DNA of 64,000 nt from NCBI GenBank assembly GCA_034509755.1, contig CM067556.1, forward strand, positions 12,361,501 through 12,425,500, read 5' to 3'. The stretch comes from Anisodus tanguticus. Taxonomy: Eukaryota > Streptophyta > Magnoliopsida > Solanales > Solanaceae. Below the pieces are notes generated by a model. The model worked only from the letters and a program-made list of their open reading frames with translations, had not been told where the DNA came from and did not search any database. Within the stretch, counting starts at the first letter, position 1; every line of letters begins with the position of its first letter. This document shows, piece after piece, positions 36,283-46,559 of this stretch. Made by a program: the position numbers and the translations under genes.

Positions 36283-39200
36283 TTAATGAGTTGACACAAG
36301 AAACTTAGGGAGACCTACTTTATAACCAAATTGCTTAACATCTTCTTGGACTTGTTGTCTGAATTCTCTAAAGGTAAATCTTCTATAAACAGAAGGCTCA
36401 AAACAACTTCGTATTTCCGAATCATAGGATGGGCATAAAAAAAATGCAGTTGAGAATCTCTCTTTTGCTTTATTTGTAACAACCCTGTGTTCAACACTTT
36501 TATACACACCATTGCTCCAAGCCTGCATCATCAAATTAACATTACTTCGTTAAGTCTTGTGAAACTTGAGTGAATATTTAACTAGTTCTTCACTGATTTA
36601 TGCAGAAGGATTTGGAATTCTAAGTATTTTGTTTATCTTCATGTCTAAGGATAGTGAAACATACCCAAAGTATCTAAAGGATTTTTTAAATAAGTTTAAC
36701 TTTTATGTTATGTCGGTGTATAATTCCTTTACACCATCAGATTAAGAAGACTTAAATCAACAAATAGCTCTATATAACAAGTCTAATTTGGTAATACAAC
36801 AAAAATAACAACACCTCATTCCCAACAAGTCAGAGTTTTTCAAGTGACCATGATTCTTTATTAAATTCATCTCAAACCAACATTATTAAGAATAAAAATA
36901 AAAATAAAGTTTATTAGAGGTTCTATACATTTTGTAAAGAAATGGATTGTGACCTAACTCAACTCCAAAAGCTAGCTCATGAGTGGAGGATTGTCCAAAT
37001 CCATATAAGAAGACCTCACGCCCGGATATCTAGGGCGTGAGCAATTTAGTTTGGGCCCAACATCAGGTGAGATGGGTCCTGTTCTGATATCATGTAAAGA
37101 AATGGATCATGAGCCTAACTTTACTCCAAAAGTTAGCTAATGAGGGGAGGATTGCCTGAATACATATAAGTAGACCATCCATCTCATTAAACACCGATGT
37201 GAGACTTTTTCATTCTTCAACAGATTTCTACTAGCATAAAAATCCTTGATAGAGCTAAGGAACTCCTAGAAAGAATAGGGACCTAATGTCATCGTACTAA
37301 CCTGAGTAAACAAGTCTAATATGGTAACATAGAGAATAATACAAATGACAGGTCATAACAAGTAAAATTGCATTGCTAGTGTAAAAATCAATTGTATATA
37401 AGTTAAATTCATTTGTTAATTACCTGAAGCAAATCTCCAATGTTGATGATAAGTGCTTCAGGATTGGGCTTAACAGAGATCCATTTCCCATCTCTTACTA
37501 ACTGCAACCCTCCAATCTCATCTTGGTGCAATATTGTGAGGAAGTCACTATCAGTGTGTGGCACTAGTCCAAACACATTTGGAGAAATAGGGCATGCTGG
37601 ATATCTATTCATCCGAAGGTAACAAGTGCTTGGCAAACATGTTTCTCTGAAATATTTCGACCTATATCCCATTTTCTCCGACAAAATTCTTGCTAATTTA
37701 TGTGCTAATTCAGACAATGTTGTTGCAAACTGTTCCATTATGGAGCTGATTTCATCCAATAAAAAAGAAAAGGTAAGAAAGAGATTAAGGATCAGAATCC
37801 TAAGGCATTGATTTATCTCTCCATTATATACACTAATAATGTAACATTTTCCACATTAATATATCTATTATAGAGAGCTTTGAAGTAATAGTAAAAAATT
37901 GTCTCCATCTAATCTATAGATCATGAGTTCTAGCGGTGGAAGCAATCATTAATGCTTGTATCACATCTCTTGAGATGCGACTTTTAATCCGGATGCTTTG
38001 TGCATCGGGATGTCCATATCTATTATAGCACCTTAGTTATTATTCTTATCAGGTTACCAATTAGTGTCTAATATATAACCTTTTTTAGGTTACCAATTAG
38101 TGTCTAATATATAACCTTTTTGCGACCAGGAAATTTAGGTTGTCACTATATTTAGGATCTTTCCAGACAACATTAATTCACACAGATAAAACTCACAATC
38201 AGCTTGATAGCGAAAACACATTATACATAAATCTCTTAATCAGCTTGACATTTTAGGAAGTGGATATGTAGGCATAGGAAAGAAAAAAATATAGTATCTT
38301 GTTTTATGTAAGTATTTCAATCATCATTGAATAGAAACAGGTTTAAAGAACTCAGTAATCAGTATATGTGTTGGTCAAAGGCATTCGTGAGTTCTTAGTT
38401 CTAAAGACCTAACTGAACAAACAAAATATATGTTCTCTAATGATTTTGAATTGCTAATATAAAGTAGTACACAAAATTGATATTTCAATTAGTAAAGAAG
38501 TACATTATTTTCCGGTCAATAAAGTGGTTATTAGCTATTAAGTAGAAAAATTAAAATGCAGAATGTTAATAGCTAAAAGTGGTTATTAATAATGTGGTTA
38601 GGGGTTCGCCAAATCCCGGTCACAGAGGTGGTTTTTGAATTGAAAAATAGCTAAAAGTAATTACTCCGAAAAATTACATAAATCATATAAGAAAAATAAA
38701 TCTAGTTAAAAAGAAATTAACCACTGAGAACAAGCTAAGAAAGGAAAAGTAGAAATTATCATGTTTGACCACTGAAGAATTGTTGTTATGGGTCCATTAA
38801 TATCTAAGCTCATTATAATGTGTATAAGCTATTGTCATTTGGTCGAATAGACTTTGAACAGCCTTTAATTGGATTGGGCCACTGGTCCTCCTCTTCTTAA
38901 CACAAAACTTAATGGGATTATCTTATAATACTTCATCCGTCTCAAAATAAGTGTTATTTTAAATCTTTTCACACCAACAAAAAATATCATTAATTACATT
39001 GTCTTATTTATAAGTATCTTTTGAGAATTAAATACTATTAAAATAATTTTTAATATAATAATATAATTAAAATTAATTACTAATTATTTTTTAATTTATA
39101 AAATGACAATTCTTTTGAGATACTTTCTCCTTGTGCTAAATGACAATTATTTTGCAACGAAGTGAGTATTATTCTGATCCTCAATGGTTAACTTCACCTG

Positions 39201-41983
39201 GTCCAACATTATTATGAGGATAAACAAATTAGAGTTTCTAGAAGTAGGAGCCTACTAAAAAGAATTGAAGGAATCAGTTTAGGATCCAAAGTTAATATGG
39301 TGTCAAGTCTAAACCTACTTTTGAACACCATTGACAGCCAACTACTCCAATCCATTATTTAGGAGAAGGTGGTACTATAATTGTATCACGTTTCTCCTCG
39401 ACTAATGTGCCAATGAAATAATTATTTCTTCGGAACGAAAATTCACTATATTCAGTAACAAGTTAATTTTTAAATAATCAGTCCGTTCACTTTTATTTGT
39501 TCATTATATTAAAAATATATTTTTCATTTTTACTTGTCATTTTAGCATATCAAGATAAGATAATTTTTTTTTTTTTTACCCCATATTATTAATTACTTAT
39601 TTCAAATTATTTTTCAAGTCCATTAAAACTATGTATCAATTAATATGAATATCATAGTAAATTATGCACTTTATTTATTATTTCTTAAGGTGTGTGCAAA
39701 ATCAATAGTGGACAAGTAAAAGTGAACGAAAAGTCCACTTTACTCTTAACAAAATGTTTTATAGTCTCACAAACATTTATAACTCATTTTATACCATAAA
39801 TTTTAAAAATCTTCATCTTTTTTATAAATTTTGTGTCAAGTAAAACACCCTTACATAATTTGAAATGTAGGTAGTAAAATATTTTCTAATATTTTTTCAT
39901 TAATTGTATTAATTATATATCTCCTATTTTAGATAGAATTATAATCTTTTTGTAATTAGGCTAATTAGTTACCTAGTTTGTATCAAAGTAAACATTCTTG
40001 TAACCTTATATATATTATAAATCATTAATTATATTAATTATAATTCTACATAAAATAGGAGATATACAATTAATAAAATTAATGAAAAAATATTGGAAAA
40101 TATTCTATTAGTAGGGAGTACATCATAATTTATACGTCAAAGGACGCAATTACTCTGCACCGATGCTTCACTATTTCTTTTGCTTTTCTAATTTAAATTA
40201 ATTAACAGTTAAACAATTTCATAATCAGCTTTCCTTAACCAGATACCTTTACTTTGTTACATTAGCCTTTTTTAGTAGGAGTATATTAGCTTTTTCCTTT
40301 CTTGAAGCACTTTAAATTTTAGCGGTATAATTTCCTATTATGATAAAATCTCGTACTAATTAATTAAAAGAGAACATGAAGATGCACTCAGGGTAAATTT
40401 CAATAAAAAATAATAATCTATGTCAATAAAATGAAGAACCAATCCAAATGAGAATTTTTTTTTACAAAAAAAAAAAAAAAAATCTCCAAGTTTATCGCCT
40501 TCAGATCACACAAATATTAATATGTAAGTAGTGAAGGAAGCTCATCAGTCTCGTCTGAAATTTAAAACGTAAACATGGTGTGAACACGACCTCGTTGCCT
40601 GCAGCTTATGAAGGGCTTGAAGAAAATAATAGAAAGGTTACTTAAGACTACTTTCTTTATTTCATAAAAGCAAAAGAAAATGAAGAATGGACACATGTGT
40701 GAGTTAAGATGCATATAAATAAAACTCAAATTTCAAACATTAAATTCGTTATGTTCAAGTCTTCCCACAAGTTTCAATTAACGTCCCTTAAATTTAGGTG
40801 AGCAATTAATATATACCCCTAAGAAAGATAGAACAAATAATCTACTCCCTTCGATCCATTTAAGTGTCATTTCATGAGAAAATGAACAACTATACATTTC
40901 CTTCTTACTCCCTTCTATTCATTTTAGGTATCTTTCAAGGTTTTGACACACCCATTAAAAAAACTACTAGTAGCATTGATTATAAGAGATTGTTTGACAA
41001 AATTATCTATATCTACTCAAGCATGAGAGCTTTTGTATGAAAGTTATATAAATAATTTATTAGAGTAAAGATATAGTATTTGGAAAATAATCATTAATGT
41101 TATCTTAATTCTCATAAGTGGTGCTTTGAGTTGGTGCACACTCTTTAAAAAATTACTCATTTTAATAAATAAAAAGTAATTTTACTAACTTATCCTTAAT
41201 TAAATAACACTCCCTCATGTTCATATTAGGCAATGTTTTTACCTTTTTATTTTAGTTCAAACCAAAAAGATAAAAACACTACTTTATATGGAAGGGAGTA
41301 AAAACTTGTCAAGAACCAAATTTTAAAAGCTAAAAATAAAATATAAAGTTGTCTTTAACCTAGAATTACCATATAAGTAATCTAATTCTGTAAATATTTT
41401 TAACATTATATGTGCGTGAAACTATACCCCCAACACAATAATATAGATCATAACACATATAATGCAAGAGGGATACATTATCAGTGCATCAAAAAGGGTT
41501 GTTAAGGAGTTTATTTCTTAGTTCGTACCTGAGGCTGCTCAAATCACTTGAATTGGTGATATCAGTGAGAGGTACGTGGAATGCTTCCGACCATGAAAGC
41601 TGTTGAAGGCATGTTGCTGTTGGAGTTCCCCACCGGTAACTCCCCACCGAAAATTTGAGATTTTTGTCATTCATTTTCTCATTGAATGGCTTCTTGAATA
41701 ACTTGATTTGTTCCATTCTCATTTTTGCTAATATGTCGTTTGAAATTCCATGGTTCACAACTTGGAAAAAACCCCATTCTTGTGAAGCTTTAGCTATTTT
41801 CCTCTTGCATTCTTCTCTTTCAAATTCTCTTCCATTTAGTAGCTCAAGATCTATCAAAGGCAATTCACATTCTTCGACAACGAAGAGGTTTTGGTATTTC
41901 ATTTTTGAAGCCTTTCCAATTCTTATGTCGTCAAAAAGTTGCTTGTATATCTCTTCAAAAGGAGGATCAGGCGATTCTTCCAT
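36283..41983 (-). CDS. GA2OX8: Gibberellin 2-beta-dioxygenase, C20-GA class (GA2ox7/8-like)
   Basis: Three exons (41983-41529, 37745-37424, 36522-36283) join in frame to 1017 nt, 338 aa. It is a 2-oxoglutarate/Fe(II) dioxygenase: WGFFQVVNHGIS in the N-terminal DIOX_N domain, then HTDSDFLTIL with His215 and Asp217, VEHRVV with His271 as the third iron ligand, and RFS with Arg281 and Ser283 binding 2-oxoglutarate. GSYRWGTPTATCLQQLSWSE and FREFRQQVQEDVKQFGYKVG match the Arabidopsis GA2ox7/GA2ox8 class, which 2-beta-hydroxylates C20 gibberellin precursors such as GA12 and GA53 and so lowers active GA. The two-intron structure is typical. Start 41983 gives the family N-terminus (MEESPDPPFEEIYKQLF); an in-frame ATG 63 nt upstream adds an unrelated hydrophobic stretch. 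Intron 1 is 3.8 kb and holds MITEs; intron 2 holds a TRIM-like element. The symbol marks the class, not proven orthology. Confidence 0.92.
36933..37222 (-). mobile_element. TRIM-like element in GA 2-oxidase intron 2
   Basis: Two direct repeats flank a short interior. On the minus strand the 5' LTR (37222-37093) starts TGTTGAAGAATG and ends CTTTACA. A primer-binding site TGATATCAGAAC follows at 37092-37081, 10 of 12 bases like the initiator-Met PBS. The second repeat (about 37012-36933) ends in the same CTTTACA but lacks the LTR start. No coding capacity. Related to 53564-53888. Confidence 0.6.
38051..38121. repeat. 36-bp tandem duplication in GA 2-oxidase intron 1
   Basis: AGGTTACCAATTAGTGTCTA followed by ATATATAACCTTTTT occurs at 38051-38086 and again at 38087-38121 with no mismatch apart from the terminal T run. 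It is a recent slippage or repair product. Confidence 0.9.
38931..39166. mobile_element. Stowaway-like MITE in GA 2-oxidase intron 1
   Basis: Left end CTTCATCCGTCTCAAAATAA; the complement of the right end reads CTCACTTCGTTGCAAAATAA. TA flanks at 38929-38930 and 39167-39168. Length 236 bp. Confidence 0.75.
39479..39731. mobile_element. MITE in GA 2-oxidase intron 1
   Basis: Left end CAGTCCGTTCACTTTTATTTG; right end GGACAAGTAAAAGTGAACG. The same family occurs at 54488-54751. No ORF. Confidence 0.7.
41210..41298. mobile_element. Short MITE in GA 2-oxidase intron 1
   Basis: CTCCCTCATGTTCATATTAG at the left, ACTTTATATGGAAGGGAG at the right, then TA. About 89 bp; the inner arms AATGTTTTTACC and GATAAAAACACT are also partly complementary. 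Other MITE debris covers about 40845-40960. Confidence 0.6.
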
Positions 41984-42880
41984 GCTGAATTTCTGGAAGG
42001 AAAAAAAATGAATGATGTAAATTAGGTTTGTAAGTATAACATCCACTTTTGCTAATCGGCAAAAGATTAGGGACCAAAAGAGAAAAGTGAAAAAAGGAGT
42101 AGAGAAAGAATTAATTAGAGGGTTTGCATCTATAGTGGACTACATCTCAAGTCAAAAAAACTTCGTTTTGGATTTTCAAAGTCCCAAATGAAATGGATCG
42201 TTTTTGCCAACGGAATAATTAAACCCATAGTTTACGCTATCTCGTTATAACATTTTATTTTTATAGAGATTTCTGGTGAATACTTTCTACGATTGGAAAT
42301 TCGCGTGAAGAATTCCTCTTTCTTTTCTCACTTTATTAATCTTCCTTCTAATGTTTCTGGCGTATGGCCATTAAAATAAAGGAGGGAAATAAAATCAAAG
42401 GCCGTGTTAGTGATAGTGAAGTAATTTCCAATTAAATATTTTTTAGGTGATTGTTTTTCAATGGTCGTGGAGACAAAGAAGATGTCTGTCCTTCACGTAG
42501 GAAGGAGGACGATGAACAGAGACCAAGAGGGACCCATTTGCATATATCAAAATTAAAGTAGGCATGTTTCGTAATTGGTCCAGATTCAAGCATATGATAT
42601 TATTATTGATTTACATGGTTTTCCAAAACAAATCATGTGTAACAAAACATGCTTATTTTATAGAATAACCTCTTAATTCCCAATGTTTTAAAGGGTTTCC
42701 TTATTTTTTTGTGATGTTAATTGTGGGAGAGAGAAGAGGATTGGAAGGGAGTTAGGTCCTGTTAATCTTTACTTCTTCTTTTTTACCTTCGGATTACCAA
42801 AAAAAAAAAGGTTAACGCTTTATATTTCGGTTCAGCATATCTATCAATCCGAGAGTGATGGAGAGAAGAAAAAAGAGGTA
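41984..42880. other. GA 2-oxidase upstream region
   Basis: Probable promoter of the GA 2-oxidase. No TATA box stands out with certainty and no gene is seen. Confidence 0.4.
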
Positions 42881-42885
42881 AAAAC

Positions 42886-43052
42886 TAATAGAATATTTTC
42901 GTATTTTTGTATATCTTTTATATTAGGTAAATTTATATTACAATGGTAATTAGGAAGATTAGTTACCTAGTTTGTAGTCTATGTAAATAATTATGTAACA
43001 TTATATATATTGTACACAATAATCAATTAAAAGCAGGGAACATATTACTTTA
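42886..43052 (+). mobile_element. 5' LTR of copia A
   Basis: Begins TAATAGAATATTTTCGTATT (the initial TG has decayed to TA) and ends at ATTACTTTA. It aligns throughout with the 3' LTR and with the LTRs of element B (TTTGTATATCTTTTATATTA, TTAGTTACCTAGTTTGTA, TACACAATAATCAAT). Confidence 0.8.
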
Positions 43053-43064
43053 TGATATCAGAAG
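43053..43064 (+). promoter_or_regulatory. Primer-binding site of copia A
   Basis: TGATATCAGAAG directly follows the 5' LTR and matches 9 of 12 bases of the initiator-Met PBS TGGTATCAGAGC. Confidence 0.6.
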
Positions 43065-43570
43065 TCAAACCCTAACTCTCCCTACCCTTGCCGTTCCCAC
43101 TCCTCTCAGTCGACCACCCGCCGAAGTCCTCCCTCTCCCTTTTTCTCCTACTTCTCGGCAACCCTCTTTCCCTCTTCTTTCCCAATTTTCAATGGATGAA
43201 CAACCTAAATTCCATCTTGCTCTTGCAGTCAACAACATCAAGAATTCCATTCCCATAACTCTCGAGATGGAGAAAGTTCAGTAATCATCTAGGGCGAAAT
43301 TGTTTAAGATCCATTGTCGTGTCTACAAAGTCATCGATCACATCATCCCTCCAAAATCAAAGCCCACTGTCGAACCCCTAGAGAAACATGATGACGAACT
43401 TTGGTCACGTTTAGATGCGGTTATTCTATAATGGATCTACTACACCATCTCGAACGACCTATTGCATACAATCATTGAAACCAACGCCACTGCACAACAA
43501 ACTTGGGAGCGATTGGAAAGTATTTTTCATGATAACAAGACACAACGTGCCTTGTATTTGAAAAATCAAT

Positions 43571-45387
43571 TGTAACATCCCGTACTTTCGGGTCACGGTT
43601 TGAATCGCTAGGCTTATGTAAAATCGCTAGGCGTGTGTAAATAGACCCGAGCATTGGAAAAATATATGTTATATTTACGTATGCTAATAAAGAAATTAGT
43701 ATATAAAAGGATACAATCCCGAAATAATTTTGGACGTAACAAGTGGGACGACGGGGATCGAAAATAAATTCGATGCGTACACAAAGAGGTTATGGACTAG
43801 TGTCATATCACACAAATTATGACATCGAGTATATGAAGCTCTTATAAGTTATTAAGATTTAAGTGAATTGAATCACGAAATTAATTGTGTGTATAATTGA
43901 ATAATTATGGAATTAATTGATTTAAGTGGAGGGGACAAAATTAGTAGAGTGCATGTAGTGAGCATGTGTAGTGGATTAAGGCTCCCCACCGCCAAGAATT
44001 GGCTAAGTGGGAGAACATGTCATAAGCTCATTAATGATAAGTTATCATTTATACAATTTGGTAAACAGAGACCAAAGACACAACATTTATACCATTTGGT
44101 AAACAAAGACCAAAGACACAGCCCCTCATTTCGTTCATTTGGAAAGCCTTCTTTAAGAGAGAAATCCATTTTAGCTTTGAATTGAGTAAACAAAAACGTA
44201 CGAAGCAGTGGAAAAAAATCGTGAAAGTGTTGTAGAGAAATGGTGGGAGGTCACGTGATTACAATTCTCTCACCATCGTTATAAGCGATTAAGGTATGTT
44301 AAGATAAATTATTTATTTCTTATGACATGTATCATGTAACGAAATATAACTGTGATATTGCTCCATAATTTATTCTACTCCTAGTAGTTAAGAATATTTA
44401 TGTTATTGATTCCTATGCTAAAAGCATGTCTAAATATGTTTCCAAGTCCTTATTGAGGCATACGGAAAAGATGTTAAATATTTCCAATGTTAACCGAAGG
44501 TACAAGGATATTATGTCATCCGATAAGTCTAGAATGTTTCATTATCATTCATGCATTATATATAAATATATATTGGATCGGGTTGCACGATCCGCAACAC
44601 TAACATATATTGGGACGGGTTGCACGATATGCAACACTAACATATATTGGGACGGGTTGCACGATCCGCAACACTAACATATATTGGATCGGATTGCACA
44701 TTTCGCAATATATATGTATGTCGCAATATATATATATACATACATATATATACCGTATTTGCATTGTGCATAACATTTAGGCATATGTAGTAGGGCCCTC
44801 GAGAGGCATTTACTGCTGGTTAGCCGTTTCTGTCGGTTGTTGGTATTGTTGGCTGTTTCTGTTTCAGTTGTTATTATATCCCTATTATGCTATTATTCAT
44901 GCCTGACATACTCAGTACATCAGTCGTACTGATGTCCCTTTTGTCGGGGGACGCTGCATTTCATGCCCGCATGTTTACGTAGACAGAACGACGATCCACG
45001 TTAGTAGGTTGCTGACTCAGCGGATTTTGGAGCACTCCCCTTGTTCCGGAGTGTCGGTCTTATTTTGGTACGGTATATTTTTGCATATGCATATGGGTAT
45101 AACGGGGCCATGTCCCGACCTTTTGATGTCGTATACTCTTTAGAGGCTTGTAGACAGGTGTCCTGTGTGTAGTAGTTTTGTATGGCTTTGTTGGCCTTTG
45201 GGATGTATGTGTATATAAACATATATATATATATAAAAGTTGGTTTTCTGGTTAGAATTTTCCATAAATCATTTTTCGGCTTAGTCCGTAATTAATTATA
45301 ATTCGGAGTTGATAGTGCTATGGTTAGTGGTACCCGACGGGTGGGATCGGGGGTGCCTATCGCGGCCCTATGGTTTGGATCATGACA
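43571..45387 (+). mobile_element. Solo LTR of a Tekay/Del-type gypsy element inside copia A gag
   Basis: It begins TGTAACATCCCGTACTTTCG and ends ATCATGACA, 1817 bp. It interrupts gag between AATCAAT and CTTTAAGGACATTCGG, which are contiguous in sister element B. The phrases ATACTCAGTACATCAGTCGT and GGGACGCTGCATTTCATGCC-like text (about 44908-44968) are characteristic of Tekay/Del chromovirus LTRs as I know them. No internal gypsy region remains. The orientation is assumed from the LTR reading. The flanking pentamers TCAAT and TCTTT match poorly. Confidence 0.7.
44570..44711 (+). repeat. 37-bp tandem repeat in the solo LTR
   Basis: Three full units (44570-44606, 44607-44643, 44644-44680) and a partial, diverged fourth. 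Each unit has ATATTGG[A/G][T/A]CGGGTTGCACGAT and CGCAACACTAACAT, with the small inverted repeat GTTGC...GCAAC. A separate tandem duplication (TTGGTAAACA[A/G]AGACCAAAGACACA) lies at about 44055-44120. Confidence 0.85.
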
Positions 45388-46559
45388 TCTTTAAGGACAT
45401 TCGGCAGGACGACTTTCCTAATACATCTGCCTATTGTCAAGAACTTAAGATGATTGCCGATAAACTCTCAAACATCAGTGCACCGATCACGAATCAACAA
45501 TTGGTGATGCAACTCATTGTAGGTTCGAACGAAAATTATGACATCGTCGCTACTATCCTCCAACAAAGCACGCCATTGCCTCCATTTTATGAGGCTCATT
45601 CGAGACTTATCCTGGAAGAAACTCGAAAAATCAAGCGAGCATCGGCTAATACTAGTCCCGCCGATGCCGCCCTAGTGACCATCGGCGACCCATTTGCCGA
45701 CACGAGAGGCTCAATTTATGGCCCGTCTCATAGGCAACCCACTGATCCCAAATGTGTGTTGAATTCCCGGAATAACAACAAAGGCAGAAATCCAGCAAAA
45801 AACGCAGTGGCCGCGGGAAGAAACAGTAGTAGCGACGGCAGAGGGTAGTCCCCGCCGGCTGGCAACCACCCGCATCGGCAGTAGTGGCAGTAGCCACCGG
45901 CAGCGGCAGCAGCGCAGCCACCGCCGTGGGCTGCCTATTCGCCATGGTTTGCGTGGGTCCAACCGACTTGGGCTGCTCCATCGTGTCCCTACCCGACGTC
46001 CTCCTGGGCACTACCTTCGGCCTGACAGCCCCAGCTCGACATCATCGGCGCATGTCCACAGCAGGCATACAATGTGCAGGTCTATCCTCCTTCCACCTAC
46101 GCACCGACTGATATTGACGCGGCTATGAACACGATGTCTCTCAATGTTCGAGACGACAATTGGTAAATGGATACTATTGCCACATCTCATACGACGACAT
46201 CCCAAGGTACTCTCTCATCTTATTTCAATATGAGCAATTTAAATCGTAATATTATTATTGGTAGTGGAAAAGGAATTCCCATTCGAGGTTATGGACAATC
46301 ATCTCTCTCCCCACCACATCCACCGTTAGTTTTAAACAATGTCCTCCATGCCCCAAAACTTATCAAAAATCTAATCTTTGTATGTCGTTTCACAACCGAC
46401 AATAATATTTCCCTTGAATTTGATCCTTTTAGTTTTTTGTGAAGGACCTTATGACAGGGGTGCGAATAATGAGATGTGACAACACCGGGGACCTTTATCC
46501 TATAACTACCTCCATCGGCCATCCAACATCATCTCCATCAACATTTGCAGCTATTTCAC

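Larger units (their letters stand above)
43192..46170 (+). pseudogene. Copia A gag, interrupted by a solo LTR
   Basis: It begins MDEQPKFHLALAVNNIKNS and hits a stop after EMEKVQ (about 43282). Later pieces give HIIPPKSKPT, LDAVIL-stop-WIYYTISND and QQTWERLESIFHDNKTQRAL, the UBN2-type gag of copia elements. The reading resumes after the solo LTR (45388) with DIRQDDFPNTSAYCQELKMI. A compositionally biased Gly/Ala/Pro region follows. Stops and frameshifts make it non-coding. Confidence 0.75.

Noticed and set aside
42001..42046. Upstream in-frame ATG for the GA 2-oxidase
   Set aside because: Would add 21 mostly hydrophobic residues absent from the family; the ATG at 41983 gives the usual N-terminus.
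45652..46011. Minus-strand ORFs of 119 and 83 aa
   Set aside because: They are shadows of the GC-rich gag spacer of copia A on the plus strand, with Arg/Cys-rich biased composition.
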